64,000 bases of DNA, taken from positions 1,488,001-1,552,000 of the forward strand of contig JAESUZ010003490.1 in the NCBI GenBank assembly GCA_017311185.1, written 5' to 3'. Of this stretch, positions 10,167-22,700 are shown piece by piece. The stretch is from Proteles cristata cristata. Its lineage: Eukaryota; Chordata; Mammalia; Carnivora; Hyaenidae. The position numbers and the translations under genes were made by a program. The number at the start of each line of letters is the position of its first letter. The stretch's first letter is position 1. A model generated the notes under the pieces. The model searched no databases, was not told where the DNA came from, and was given only the letters and a program-made list of their open reading frames with translations.

Positions 10167-13100
10167 CTGTCCAAACAAGCCCACACAGCAGAGAGGCTGT
10201 TCAGCCGCAGCTGAGCGCTGTGGAGCACACCTGGCTGTGCTCCTAGGACACGGCAAGGCCAGGCTAGGGGAGGCTGGGGGCCGGACGGGAGGGCAACCGC
10301 CACCCCACACCTCTCTGCAGGGAAACGCAGTCAGACAGGCCCAGCGATGGGCAAATAAGGAAATCTGATGACCCTAAGGGCTGAAAGAGTGTGTGCCTAT
10401 GGGAACTCACACACACTGCTAATGGAGTGTGACATGGAAATACATGGAAAATCACTTGGAAAAACAATGAGTAGACGGCAACCCAGAAACCCTTCTCCTC
10501 AATTACGCCCCTAAGCAGCGGTCCTCCAACGCTGTCAGCCATCAGAACCACTTGGAGGCCTTGCTAAAATAGGGATTGCCAGGTGCTACCCCCAGAGTTT
10601 GTGATTCAACGAGTCTGGGGTTGGGCTCCAGAATTTATTACATTTTGGGCAAGTTTCCAGCCAATGCTGACAATGCTGGTCACTTTGGGAGCAGAAGAAA
10701 TGTGTATCAGGAGCCGTGTAACAATGCTCACAGCAGCAATAAACTTGTAACAAAACACTACCACTGTGCAGAATATACACTGAAGAGGAGGGTGGATACA
10801 TAAATTGTGGTGAGGTCATCCCATGGAATACTATACAGCAGGGAACATGAAGTAACTACAGCTATATCTGACTTAGTGAGTCTTCGAAATAGCGTAAGGG
10901 GCACCTGGGGGGCTCAGTCCATTAAGTGTCCGACTCTTGGCTTTGGCTCAGGTTATCATCTCGCAGTTTCGGGAGTTCAAGCCCTACATCAGGCTCCCCG
11001 CCGGCATTGTCTCTGCCTCCTCTCTGTTTGACCCTGCCCCACTCACGCTGTCTCTGTCTCTCTCAAAATAAATAACTAAACTTTTCAAAAAAAAAAATAG
11101 CATGTTGAGTGAAAGAACAAATCCAAGAAGACCACATTCACTGTGTAACACCATTCTTTAAAATCTCAAAACGTGCACCGCTAAATAGAACATTATTTAT
11201 GGCTGCACATATTTGTGATTTTAAAAAAATCATCTTTTATAAAAGGCAAGGGATAAGTATAAGAAAGCTGAAGTCACTCTACTATTATCAAACAAAAGAG
11301 ACTTTACAACTAAAAATGTGATCCTCAAAATGTGAAACATAGTCTAACCTCAAAATGCCAACCCTGAGTGACTGGTGATTTACTGCTAGGTGCACGCCCA
11401 AGAGAAACATCAGCTGTGTACACGGTGTTCAGAGGGCATCACTCATCATAGTCAGATAGCAGAAACAACCCAAATATCCATCAACTGATCAATGGATAAA
11501 TAAAAGATGGTACCTCCATACAACGGAATATTATTTGGCCACAAGGTACTGACCTGTGCTTCAACATGGATGAACCCCGAAAATGCCATGCTAAGTGAGA
11601 GAAGCCCGTCACAAAGGACCACGTGCTGCATGAGCCCATTGCCGTGAAACGCAGCCAGCCCTGCACATCGACGTGTTCACAACGGAGAGCGGCTCACCAT
11701 CTGGTGTGGCCACTTCTGGAACCATCTACCCAGGAACGCAAGCCAGAGTGCAGACCATCCTCGTCTCCCTCGCCCCCACACTCACCCGACCCTGAGCATG
11801 GGGCCTTCGAGTCAACTCCTGATGGTCCCAGATGGGCCCCCTTCACCGCTGCCGTGATGCTCCTGAGGTCTGGGGCAGAGGAGCCGCCCGCGGAATACAC
11901 TGAGCGCAGGGACCCAGCCTCGGGAGGACGGCGGCTCACCCTGCGTGTGATGGTTCTCTCCCTGCCCTCCTCCCTGTTGGCTCAAGCTCTGCCCCCGTGC
12001 ACCTGAGGGTCACGTCCAGGGGCAGCGTGATCTTCTCAACACAGCTCAGTCTTCAACAAAGCCAGCTCAGGCTGTGGGCTTCCCCACACTGTTTCTCGTT
12101 GTATTAACTCATGTAAACAATACATGAAACAAACCAAAAAAATAAAAAAATAAAAAGATAAATCAGCAGGTTGCTTCTTAAATAAGAGGGAAAGTGTTAT
12201 TTTTCTCCTGCCTCAGTGACAGAAGTCTCTTCCTTCCCTGCATCCCTTTTCTCTCCACCACCTGATACAAACAGAGAAGTAGCCTGGACACCACCTAGAC
12301 TACCCAGAAAAAGGGATTTAAAAAAAAATCTACCCATGTTGCTTCCTTGCTTAAAGTACTTAAATGGCTCTCATGGGGCTCAGGAGAAAATTCGAATTCC
12401 TTAGTGTGGTTTGTGGGGTTCCCCGGGGTCTGGCCTTCCCCACCTCCTGACCTCCCCTCACCATCAACCCCCCACTCCCACGCTTTCCCTGGACGGGCCG
12501 CACTGGCCTTGCTCTCTGAGCCTATGCTATTCTCTCTGCCTAAAACACCCACATGCCTTCTCTCTCCTGTCACATCTCTACCTGACTTCTCGGGCCTCAG
12601 CTTAGATGTTACTTCCTCCAGGAAGCCTTCTCAGATTCCCTGTGACCCCAGCGCTCCCTGGGTGTTCCCCCCGCCCCAGCACAGCCCTGGTCACTCTGGA
12701 AGTGACCTCTCTCCCTGAGAGTAAGGACTTAATTGGCCCACATCACATTTTTTAGTGGAGGTGCCATGTGGGCGGGCTCACACATGGGCACATGAACTTG
12801 ATGTCTCCTCAAAAGGGAGTAGGTGGAGATTGGGAATGGCTTTTAACTTGGAGGATGTATGCTGTTGACATCGCCCTGAATGAAGCCCGGGCACTGTTAT
12901 GATGGGATGTGAACCATCACAAGTAAGAAACAGATCAATATAAACAATTTAGGTAACCCAAGGCAGCAGGCAAATAGCCAGAGAAATGGCATCTCATCTC
13001 GGGAGAGAGTAGCCATATTCAGTAATATCTGTACAAGATTAAACTATTTTGGTATGTATCAATATCACAAAAATCCTAAATCCTGGACAACCCCCCTATG

Positions 13101-14984
13101 GCATTGGTAAAGCTTTAAGAGATGAGCCAGTTTAGAACTTTAAGTTTTTAAGTTTTTAAGAAGAAAGTCAGGACACAGATTTTCTTCTCTAGGAAGTCTG
13201 TGTCCTGTATTAAACATAGCTTTTATTTTTAATTTTTTTAAACATTTATTTATTTTTGAGAGACAGAGCGTGAGCAAGGGGGGCGGGCAGAGAGAGGAGA
13301 CACAGAATCTGAAGCAGGCTCCAGGCTCCAAGCTGTCAGCATAGAGTCTGATGCGAGGCCTGAACTCATGAAATGTGACATCATGACCGGATGCTTAACC
13401 GACTGAGCCACCCAGATGCCACAAACACAGCTTAAAAAAAAAAAAATTAATCACTGTGCAAAAGAATGAATTATAAAATGCCCAATTTTCCTCAAATTTT
13501 TTTCTTTCTCACCGGACCCATGCAATTTGAATTTGTGGTATCGAAGTTGTTTTCATTTGACCTGTCAAAATACAGCCCTCCTCCCAGGCAGGGGGTGTGA
13601 GTTTGGGGCTGAATCCTGCCCTGTCCAGTGAGTCTTTGGGGAGAAGAAGAAGAACTGGGGGGAAAGGAAGGCAATGTGGAGTCTTGTAAATAAAGAACAA
13701 AGACTTCCCAGCACACAGCTATCCTGACTCTCTCCTGATCGTGCGAGCAGCTCACTGGAGGAAGCCTGTGCTGCCATCTCCTTGCCTGCCCGTGTGCCAG
13801 ATGGTGGGAGAGAGGTGGAGAGGTCCAGGTGCGAGCCCGGGTCTGGGTCTGTTCAAACCCACACCCTTTCAATGTCACTTGACCTCTGTGGCTTTGATGT
13901 GTCTAACAGGACGGCCCTAGTGCTTACTCCTCTGGGTCGCCAGGATTAAATGAGATGAGATGAGTTCTGTGCCACATACGTAGTCTCCGTCTGCCCCTCT
14001 AAATCCATTCTCCCCTCCTTCACCCGCACCTGTGCAGTGAGAGGCTGGCCTTAAAGTGCAACCAGGCTCCCCTGACCTGGAACTTCCCGGTGAGTTTGAT
14101 GTAGAGATGCCAGCAAGGGATTAGAGGTAGGGGTGAGGGAGGCCGTGGTGTGTCCTCCCATGTTGCCTCTGGAAGAGTCCCGGCCAGTCAGCTGGCTGCA
14201 CCCCCTCCTGAAGGCCATCCATCGTTTCTAGGGGGCGGCCCTCTCCTGTGCTGGGAGCCACCTTTCCCCATCATGCTCAGGCACTGCTAGCCCTGGCTGC
14301 TTTATCATCATCTCTTGCCGGTTGACCTGAGTCCCACCACGCCTTCGCAAAAAGTCTCTTCCTTCATTAAGCTCTGCCCGGTTCCATGTGGTTACTCTTA
14401 GGTAAGAAAGATCTGAGCCTGTCTTGAGGTTTTGGGGGGAGCCTCTTGCCCAGGAACTGGTCCACAGGAACCTGTCAATAAATGCTTGTTGAATGAAAGA
14501 CTAGAGTAGCCCTGGCTCTGTGCTCCCCTCGGAGGTCGATGGGGTCAGAACTCTTCTTTGCCTTTTCACCGTGTGCACTGGTGGGTAAAGCAGGTACCTT
14601 AACCAGAGTCAGGGCAGTGACAACCACTATCACTGTCCTTGTATCTTTCACCGTCACACACTCACAGTTAAGATGCATGAATGAATGCAGAATGTTCTTA
14701 AAATTTCAGCTTCCCTGAAGAACACCCCCGTGAAGCAGAAGACAGGGACCCCATGGGAAGCATGCATATAACACTTCTATCACATGACTTAGTACAATAG
14801 TCTTCTCAAAGAAGAGCCTTTATGTGGGGCGCCTGGGTGGCTCTGTGGGTTAAGCGTCAGACTTCAGCTCAGGTCATGATCTTGCAGTTTGGGAGTTCAA
14901 GCCCTGAATCAGGCTTGCTGCTGGCAGCACGGAACCTGCTTTGGATCCTCTGTCCCCCTCACTCTCTGCCCCTCCCCTGCTCAT

Positions 14985-15017
<33 letters not shown>

Positions 15018-18000
15018 GTGTGTCTCAAAAATAAATAAATTAAAAGAAGAACCCTTAAGTGATTGTTGGTGTCAAGGACAGAACTCGTTGTGTTTGGCAG
15101 GCATCTCCTTGAAAGTGAATGAAGTAAGCCTGTCACTTCAAGGAAAACAACTGCCAGTATCAGTTACTAAAACAATAAACTTCAAGCTTTTGAGAGAAAT
15201 TAGGATTTTGGAAAACCTGACAGCTTCCATACTTACCGACTTTTCTGATGAGATCAGTGGTGCTATTAATAAATGACACTGCCGATATACAGCATTTGTA
15301 CACTTCTTATAATTATATGCTCTTTTGCTCCTTTCTCACTTAATTCCTGTCCCCCTCAGCCAAATCTCTAACTGGTTTTTTGATGGCAGTGACCAAGGGC
15401 TATCTAGTGTACAGCTCAGCGCTTGGCACATAGTAGGACCTCAATAAAAAAAAAAAAAACACTGGAGAAATGTACAAACGAATAAATAAAATGACTGCTC
15501 TTTTTCCATAATCTTTTGAAATCCTCCTGGGAAGTTTCCTTGACATCTATGTCGATCTGCTCATTATAACGGCCCAGGCCAAACGTACGTAAAAAGCATC
15601 AAAGGGTAATCTATATTTCACACTCCTAAATAGTGGCTGAAGTCATCACTGAAGAAAAACAACCAAAACAGACACACACATAGAGAGAGAAAGAAATCAG
15701 CGCTGGTTTCCATGACATTTCCCTATTTATTTAAAATGTTAGGAAAACGGATATGCCACAAAGGCCGAAAAGCAATCATTAGTCAAAGATGAAACGCCAA
15801 GCTGCAAATCTGCTGAAAACCACAAATTCAACAATTGCACTGGCAGCGTTAGTAATGACCCGGCATTAATGATAAACTCAAATGTTCCTGGATCAAGAAA
15901 GAAAGGATAGATGGAAAGTAAGTTTTAATTTTTTTTAGGTTCCTTTCTTTTAAGGGGAAAAAAAATTAAAAGCAACACAGAAACTAATATCTGCATTCCA
16001 TGTCCAATGCCAAGTGTTAGGATTTAAGTAAATAATGTCTTGGTAATTAGAGCGGAAATTGGAAGCAATCCTTCATTATGGCACTGGAGTGGTGTGATAA
16101 TGAAATTAAATACCCACTGGACTCTGATCTAAGCTGAGAAACATAAAGTGGACAGTTAATCTATCAAGGCAGGAACTTTTTCCAAGAAGGCAAAATCCTT
16201 CCTCTGACATTTGCGTGAAATTAAGAGTCCATCAACATTTGGATGAACTATTTTGCTCATTAGTGTAAGCAAGGTAAGCAGATAGGCAGAAAGGTAGCCC
16301 GGAACTTAACTATGTGGGGACGCCAGAAGGCTTAGCCCTAACAGAAGGCAGATTGGTGATGTGTGCCATTTATATATATCACAGTCACTTCATTCTGGCC
16401 TTTGAGATGATGGGGAACCAAAGGGTAGTACTCACTACATATATTTATCAAAGGGCTAAACACAAAAACATATTTGAATGACTACTTACAATAAAGCTAA
16501 TATGATTTATACTTGACCAACAAGAACATTCCTTAAAGGAACACAGGCCAAAATGGAGAGCATATTCCCAGGGACCGTGAGCACTTACCAATGTGCTCAC
16601 AAAAGACATAATTTTAGCTTGGATGTCATCTTACTAAAGAATTTCCATGGCTCACCCCAGCAGTTGGCAGATAATTTTTTCCCTAAATTTTGGGATGATT
16701 AGGAGAAATTTAATGAATTTAAGTGAGGCCATAGAAAAAATTTCTTTGAAATAACCTCCACTTACAGGGTAGAGTTATGGCCTACCTACACAATTTCTCC
16801 CTTGAGAGAAGAAAAGAAAAGGAGTGAGAATAAGTATAATGAACATCTAGCAATTGTCAAATACGGTCCTTGATGCTGGGGACCCAGAAGTGCAGCAAAG
16901 AGCCCATCTGTTCAAGCAGTGTAGATCAGTCCAGCAGGAGGGACAGATTTAAAAAAAAAAAAAAGTCAAAAAAAGCTATCTTTGCCGTGAGTTGTATGCC
17001 AGAGGGACACTCTCATTCATGGTAGGAAGGCAGGGGCATCAGGGAGGCCTCCCCAAAAAGGCATCATTTAAGGTGAGTCTCTTACGAATGAGTAAGAGTT
17101 AAGCCAGGCAGATAAGAACAGAAGAAACAAGTGCAAAGCCAAGTGCTAGAGAACTTCAAACCAAACAGCACGATTACAGACAACCTGCTTCTCCTCATAG
17201 GTTTCTAATGTAGCTGAATGGCACCAGGTTGTCCGTACAGACATGTCATGTGTGACGCCCGTTCCTCCCCTCACTGTGCCCACTCGCCTGCCCCAGAAAC
17301 AGCCAACTGGTTTCCAGTTTAAGGCACCATAACCATGCTCCCCTCACACTTTTGTCTAAAAACCTCTACAGGAAGACTCCCAGAGGACAAGCGCATAAGC
17401 CGATTTTAAAATAAAGAAAAGAGAAGGAAGGAAGGAAGGAAGGAAGGAAGGAAGGAAGAAGAAGGAAGGAAGGAAGGAAGGAAGAAAGGAAGGAAGGAAG
17501 GAAGGAAGGAAGGAAGGAAGGAAGGAAGGAAGGAAGGAAGAAAGAAACAAAGAAACAAAGAAAGAAAAGAAAAAAGAAAGAAAGAAAAGAAACAGAGAGA
17601 GAGAGAGAAGAAAGGCAGACCTTTTGGAAAGCAATCTGATGATATGCACTAAAAGCTTTAAAAATATTCATATCCATGGGGTGCCTGGATGGCTCAGTTG
17701 GTTAAGCGTCTGACTTTTCAGGTCATGATCTCACGGTTCGTGGGTTCAAGTCCTGCATTGGGCTCTGTGCTGACAGCCAGCTCAGAGCCTGGAGCCTGTT
17801 TCAGATTCTGTAACTCTCTCTCTCTCTGACCCTCCCCTGCTCACGCTGTCTGTCTGTCTGTCTGTCTCTCTCTCCCTGAAATAAATTAAAAAAAAAAAAA
17901 AAAGTGTAGCAACCCAAGTATTCTTGAGCGAGCCACTAGTGGGAGCTAGTACAGTTGATTAGGCAATTTGGCTGTATTTAATTCAGTTAAAAGGACATAA

Positions 18001-19749
18001 ATCTTCTGACTCAGCAATTCTATTGCTTATCACTGAATTCAGCAAAACACACTCATACAAGATCTTCATCACACACTGGAAATAACTAAAAATGTCCATT
18101 GTTCTGGGAAGGGCTAAACAAGCAAGTTTAAATGTGTCTTAATCTGTTCGGCTGCTCTAACAAAACACTACAGACTGGGTTGCTTATAAAGCACAGAAGT
18201 TTGTCTCTCACAGTCTGTAGGCTTTAAGTCCAAGGTGAGGGTGAGAGTATCGCCAGGTGGGGGTCCCCTTTGGGGTCACAGACTTCTCCCTGTATCTTCA
18301 CTTGGCAGAGAGAGCGAGGGAGCTCAGTCTCCTCTAGGGGCCCCACTGGCAGCCGTGGAGGGGGACGAGTGGTCAGGGTCTGGATCTGGGGCCCACACAA
18401 CTAAGAGGAGGTGGCACCGTTTACCCGGATGTGGAAGGCAAGAGCAGAAGCTGGGGTGACGGGGGGCGCCTGGGTGGCTTAGTCGGTTAAGCGTCTGACT
18501 TTCGCTTAGGTCATGATCCTGCGGTTCGCGGTCCCGTGTCGGGCTCTGTGCTGACTGCCAGCGCAGAGCCTGGAGCCTGTTTCAGTCTGTGACTCCCTCT
18601 CTCTCTGACCCTCCCCTGCTCACGCTGTCTCTCTCTCTCTCTCTCTCCTAGAAATAAATAAAACATTTTAAAAAAAAAGAAGAAGAAGCTGGGGTGACGG
18701 TACGGTCAGGAATTCCACTCACAGCTGCTGGGTCTGAGCTGCCTGAGAAATGCTGCCAGTCATGTAGACAGTCAGGGAAATCTGGAGCTCCAGGTGAGGC
18801 TGTGTGCAGCCATCACCGTAGATGTGATATTTAAACTCACAGGACTGGGGCACCTGGTGGCTCAGTCGGTGAAGCCTCTGACTTCAGCCCAGGTCATGGT
18901 CTCGTGGTTTGTGGGTTCGAGCCCTGCAGCAGGCTCTGTGCTGACAGCTAGCTCAGAGCCTAGAGCCTGTCTTCAGATTCTTGTTAAGTCCGGACTTCAC
19001 CCCCAAACCATCCTGTTTCTGGTTATTCCTGTTCCCTATAAACCCACTTAATGGAAACCCTGTTCCCTTAATAAGCTGTTTTTGCTTCTATGAAACTGCT
19101 TAACTTAACCTAACTTCTCCATACCCAACCTACCCTCACCCTGCTTAGCGCTGACAGAATTTACTTAAACAACAACATGAGTCAGCTATAACTGGCCAAA
19201 GTCAACAATTTATGTTTCAAAAATCTGTGTTAAAGCACATAAGCAGAGCCCGCCTGTTTTATCGCATCCTGTACTTCCCTGATTGGTCACTTCTGTCTTT
19301 ATCTTGCCACATCGCGGTCGGCTCAGGGCCAGACTTTGAGGGGCCCGTTTCATCGTCCTGTCTGGCCCGGCCGTAATAAATTTGTGTATAGCTCATTTTT
19401 GCTGTCCGGAGTTGGTAAGTGATCGCGACCTATAACAATTCTGTGTCTCCCTCTCTCTCTGACCCTCCCCTGCTCACGCTGTTTCTCTCTCTCTCTCTCC
19501 CCCAAAAATAAAAAATAAAACATTAAAAAATATTTTTAAAAATTAAAAAATAGGGGCGTAGTTGGTTAAGCGTCCGACTTTCGCTCGGGTCATGATCTCG
19601 CAGTTTGTGGGTTCAGGCCCCGCGTCGGGCTCTGTGCTGACTGCCAGCTCAGAGCCTGGAGCCTGTTTCAGTCTGTGTCTCCCTCTCTCTCTGACCCTCC
19701 CCTGCTCACGCTCTCTCTCTCTCTCTCTCCTAGAAATAAATAAAACATT

Positions 19750-19780
<31 letters not shown>

Positions 19781-22700
19781 ATAAAAACTTTGAACTCACA
19801 GGACTAGACGAGGTGGGAATGCAGGCCCTGGGACACTCCAGACTAAGGGTCCAGCAAAGCACATTGAGGCACAGAAATCAAAAAGGAAGACAAGAGGCTG
19901 AAGGCAAGGTGTCCTGGTGACCGGAACCCTAATGAGCAGGGTGCCCAGAAGGAAGGGAGAGAGATCGGTTGTGTCACGTAAAACAAACATGGGCCAGCTC
20001 CTGGTCCCCAGGACGCCAGGAACAGGGGCGAAGAGCCTCCCTTGCACTTAGCTCTCCAGGGCCAAAGTGGGTTCTCTCCAGCCAAACAAAGCAGGCAGGG
20101 GATCCCTGGGGCTGGTGGAGACGAAGAGACCTGCCCATGGGAGGTGCGTGGGAGAACCTGAGGCCGGGCGGCCAGGGCTGGGGACCACGTTCTGAGTAGC
20201 AAGAGCACAGACCCAAACCCTGATAATTAACATAAGCACCGTTATGACTGAGAAATATTCCAGGAGAGCTCACGGTACTTTTTTCCCCCACTATCTTCCC
20301 TCTAGACATAAACCCAGACCTTCTTTATGGGCATCAGTTTCTCCCCAGGCAGATTTTTTTTCCTCCACTAGGATCTGAAGGCTTCATTATACCAGAGCTT
20401 TTCTGAGAGGACGTCTTCACCACCTGCAATATTCAGTCCTAACACAGACTCCAAAGTGATCTGGCGGAAACCTAAGCCACATGGGCTGCCCCCAAGTGAA
20501 ACCCAGCCTTCTGGGAGTGCCCACCCCACCCCTGTGATCTCTCGAATCCACGCCCCCAAATCCCTGAAGCCTTGGGGGCGACGTTTCTCCTCAATCAGTT
20601 TCCTAGCCTGCTTCACCGCCATGGCAGCTTCTAGATTCGAGTGATTACCGTCCTCATTTGTCAGCCACACAACACACCCCCACTGTCTGCCATTCCCCAC
20701 AAAGAACCACTAACACAAGGTCGCTGTGTTAGCGGACTCGCTCCTAAGGTCTGGGGGTTGCAGGGGGTTATAACAGCGCAGAGAGGAGAAAACAATGGCA
20801 AATTGTTTTACACCAGGCGCTGCCGTAAAATCAAAGTATCCACTATTCACCGCCATAAGGAATTTCTCAGTGGTGTGCCTTCCAGAGGCCCTACCTTCCC
20901 ACCTGCTTCTCTCTCTCTCTCTTCGACCCCTCTGCACACCCCGTGCCCTGCCTCCCCGCGGCCCCCATACATTCAACATCCCTCCTGTCTTCTCCAGAGC
21001 CATCGCTCCTTCGTCTCCATCCCCGCTGCCATTGCACCTGCTTTTAGCCAGGACCCCAGCAGGATGCTTACGCGTCTCTGGGGTGGAAGCCAGCCCTCCC
21101 CACCACACAAGGCCACACAAGTGACCTTTCCAATAGCCCGGAGTCCTTCCCACCACATGGTCAGAGAAGAACAGTCCTTGCAGTGAGTTGGCAGTATTCA
21201 CAGGGTCAGAACAGTCCCTCCCCTTGGAGGCATGGGGCACAGCTTGTCTGAACCTGTCTCCAAAAAACCCATCTTTCTGCCGAAGCCAACACCTGCCAAT
21301 ACTTGAGCCACACGTCAAGATTATAAGCATTGCTTAGTAAATACAATCTGCTGCAAATCTTCATACTCGTTTGCATGTTGAATTCTAAATACCTCCTGAA
21401 AGTCCCACTCACTCACCCCCATCACTGGCCTCTCCTCTCTGTGAACCTGTTTTGTTTTGCACAGTCCATCAGAGGGGAGAAGCAAGATAAGATAACCCAA
21501 CCAGTCACCTCTCGGGGATTTCGAACTAGAGGGGAGCACAGGAGTCAAGGCTCAGGTCCCAAGGGCATACGCACTCCCCAGAAATCACTTCCTCTGCTCA
21601 TTGGTCCCGTCCACCTGCCTATCTCCCGGGTACCATGGCAAGGAGGGGCGACAACCTGTCCCAAATGTCATTTCCCATTACCCGTGTTGAGTGGCATCTG
21701 AAGGGCAGTGTTGAAGAGGCTGTGTCCCTGACTTCTGCATGGCTCTGGTCCCCTGGCTCCGATCTTCTCACTTCCCTGCTTAAAGTCCTCCGACTGACTA
21801 CAGAACGAAGTCACCTCTGCTGTGTCAGCCGTGGCCTTCCAGCCTGGCCCCAGAGGACCTTCCCTTGCCATCGCCCATTCTTCCCTGCGTTCCAGGTACT
21901 CAAGTCAAGGTCAAAAGTGGAAGAGAGGGAATTGGAATCCAGATCTTCTGCAAAAGTACTCTGCAAGGTCTTTTTCAAAACATACATGCACACACCCTCA
22001 TACATACATATACACAGTCATACACACACCCATACATACACACACCCTCACATATACACACATACATACACACAGTCACACACACACACCCATACATATG
22101 CACACATATACACACACAACCTCACACACAGTCACACATACACCCATACATACACACATGCTCACATATACACAACCTCACATATACATACACACACTCA
22201 CACACACACACCCATACATATGCACACACTCACATACACACACAAACTCACAACACAGTCATACACACACCCATACATATGCACACGCTGACATATACAC
22301 AATCACACACACAGTCACACACACACCCATACATACACACACTCACGTATACACAACCTCACATACACACACTGTCACACACACACCCCCATCCATACGC
22401 AAACACTCACATATACACACACAACCACACACACACTCACATACACACATACACTCACAGTCACATACCCATACATATGTACACACACACACACACACAA
22501 CCTCACATACACACACATGTTCACATATACACATACAACCTCACACACAGTCATACACATAGGCATACATGCGGACACACATGTACATACCCATCCTCAC
22601 ATATACACACGCTCTCACACATACAACCTCACACACATATATACACACACAGTCACACACATACCCATATGTACACACACGCTCACATGTACATACACAT

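Noticed and set aside
20368..21330. Minus frames of 110 and 206 residues
   Set aside because: No recognised domain or splice context. They could not be distinguished from chance frames in GC-rich intron DNA.
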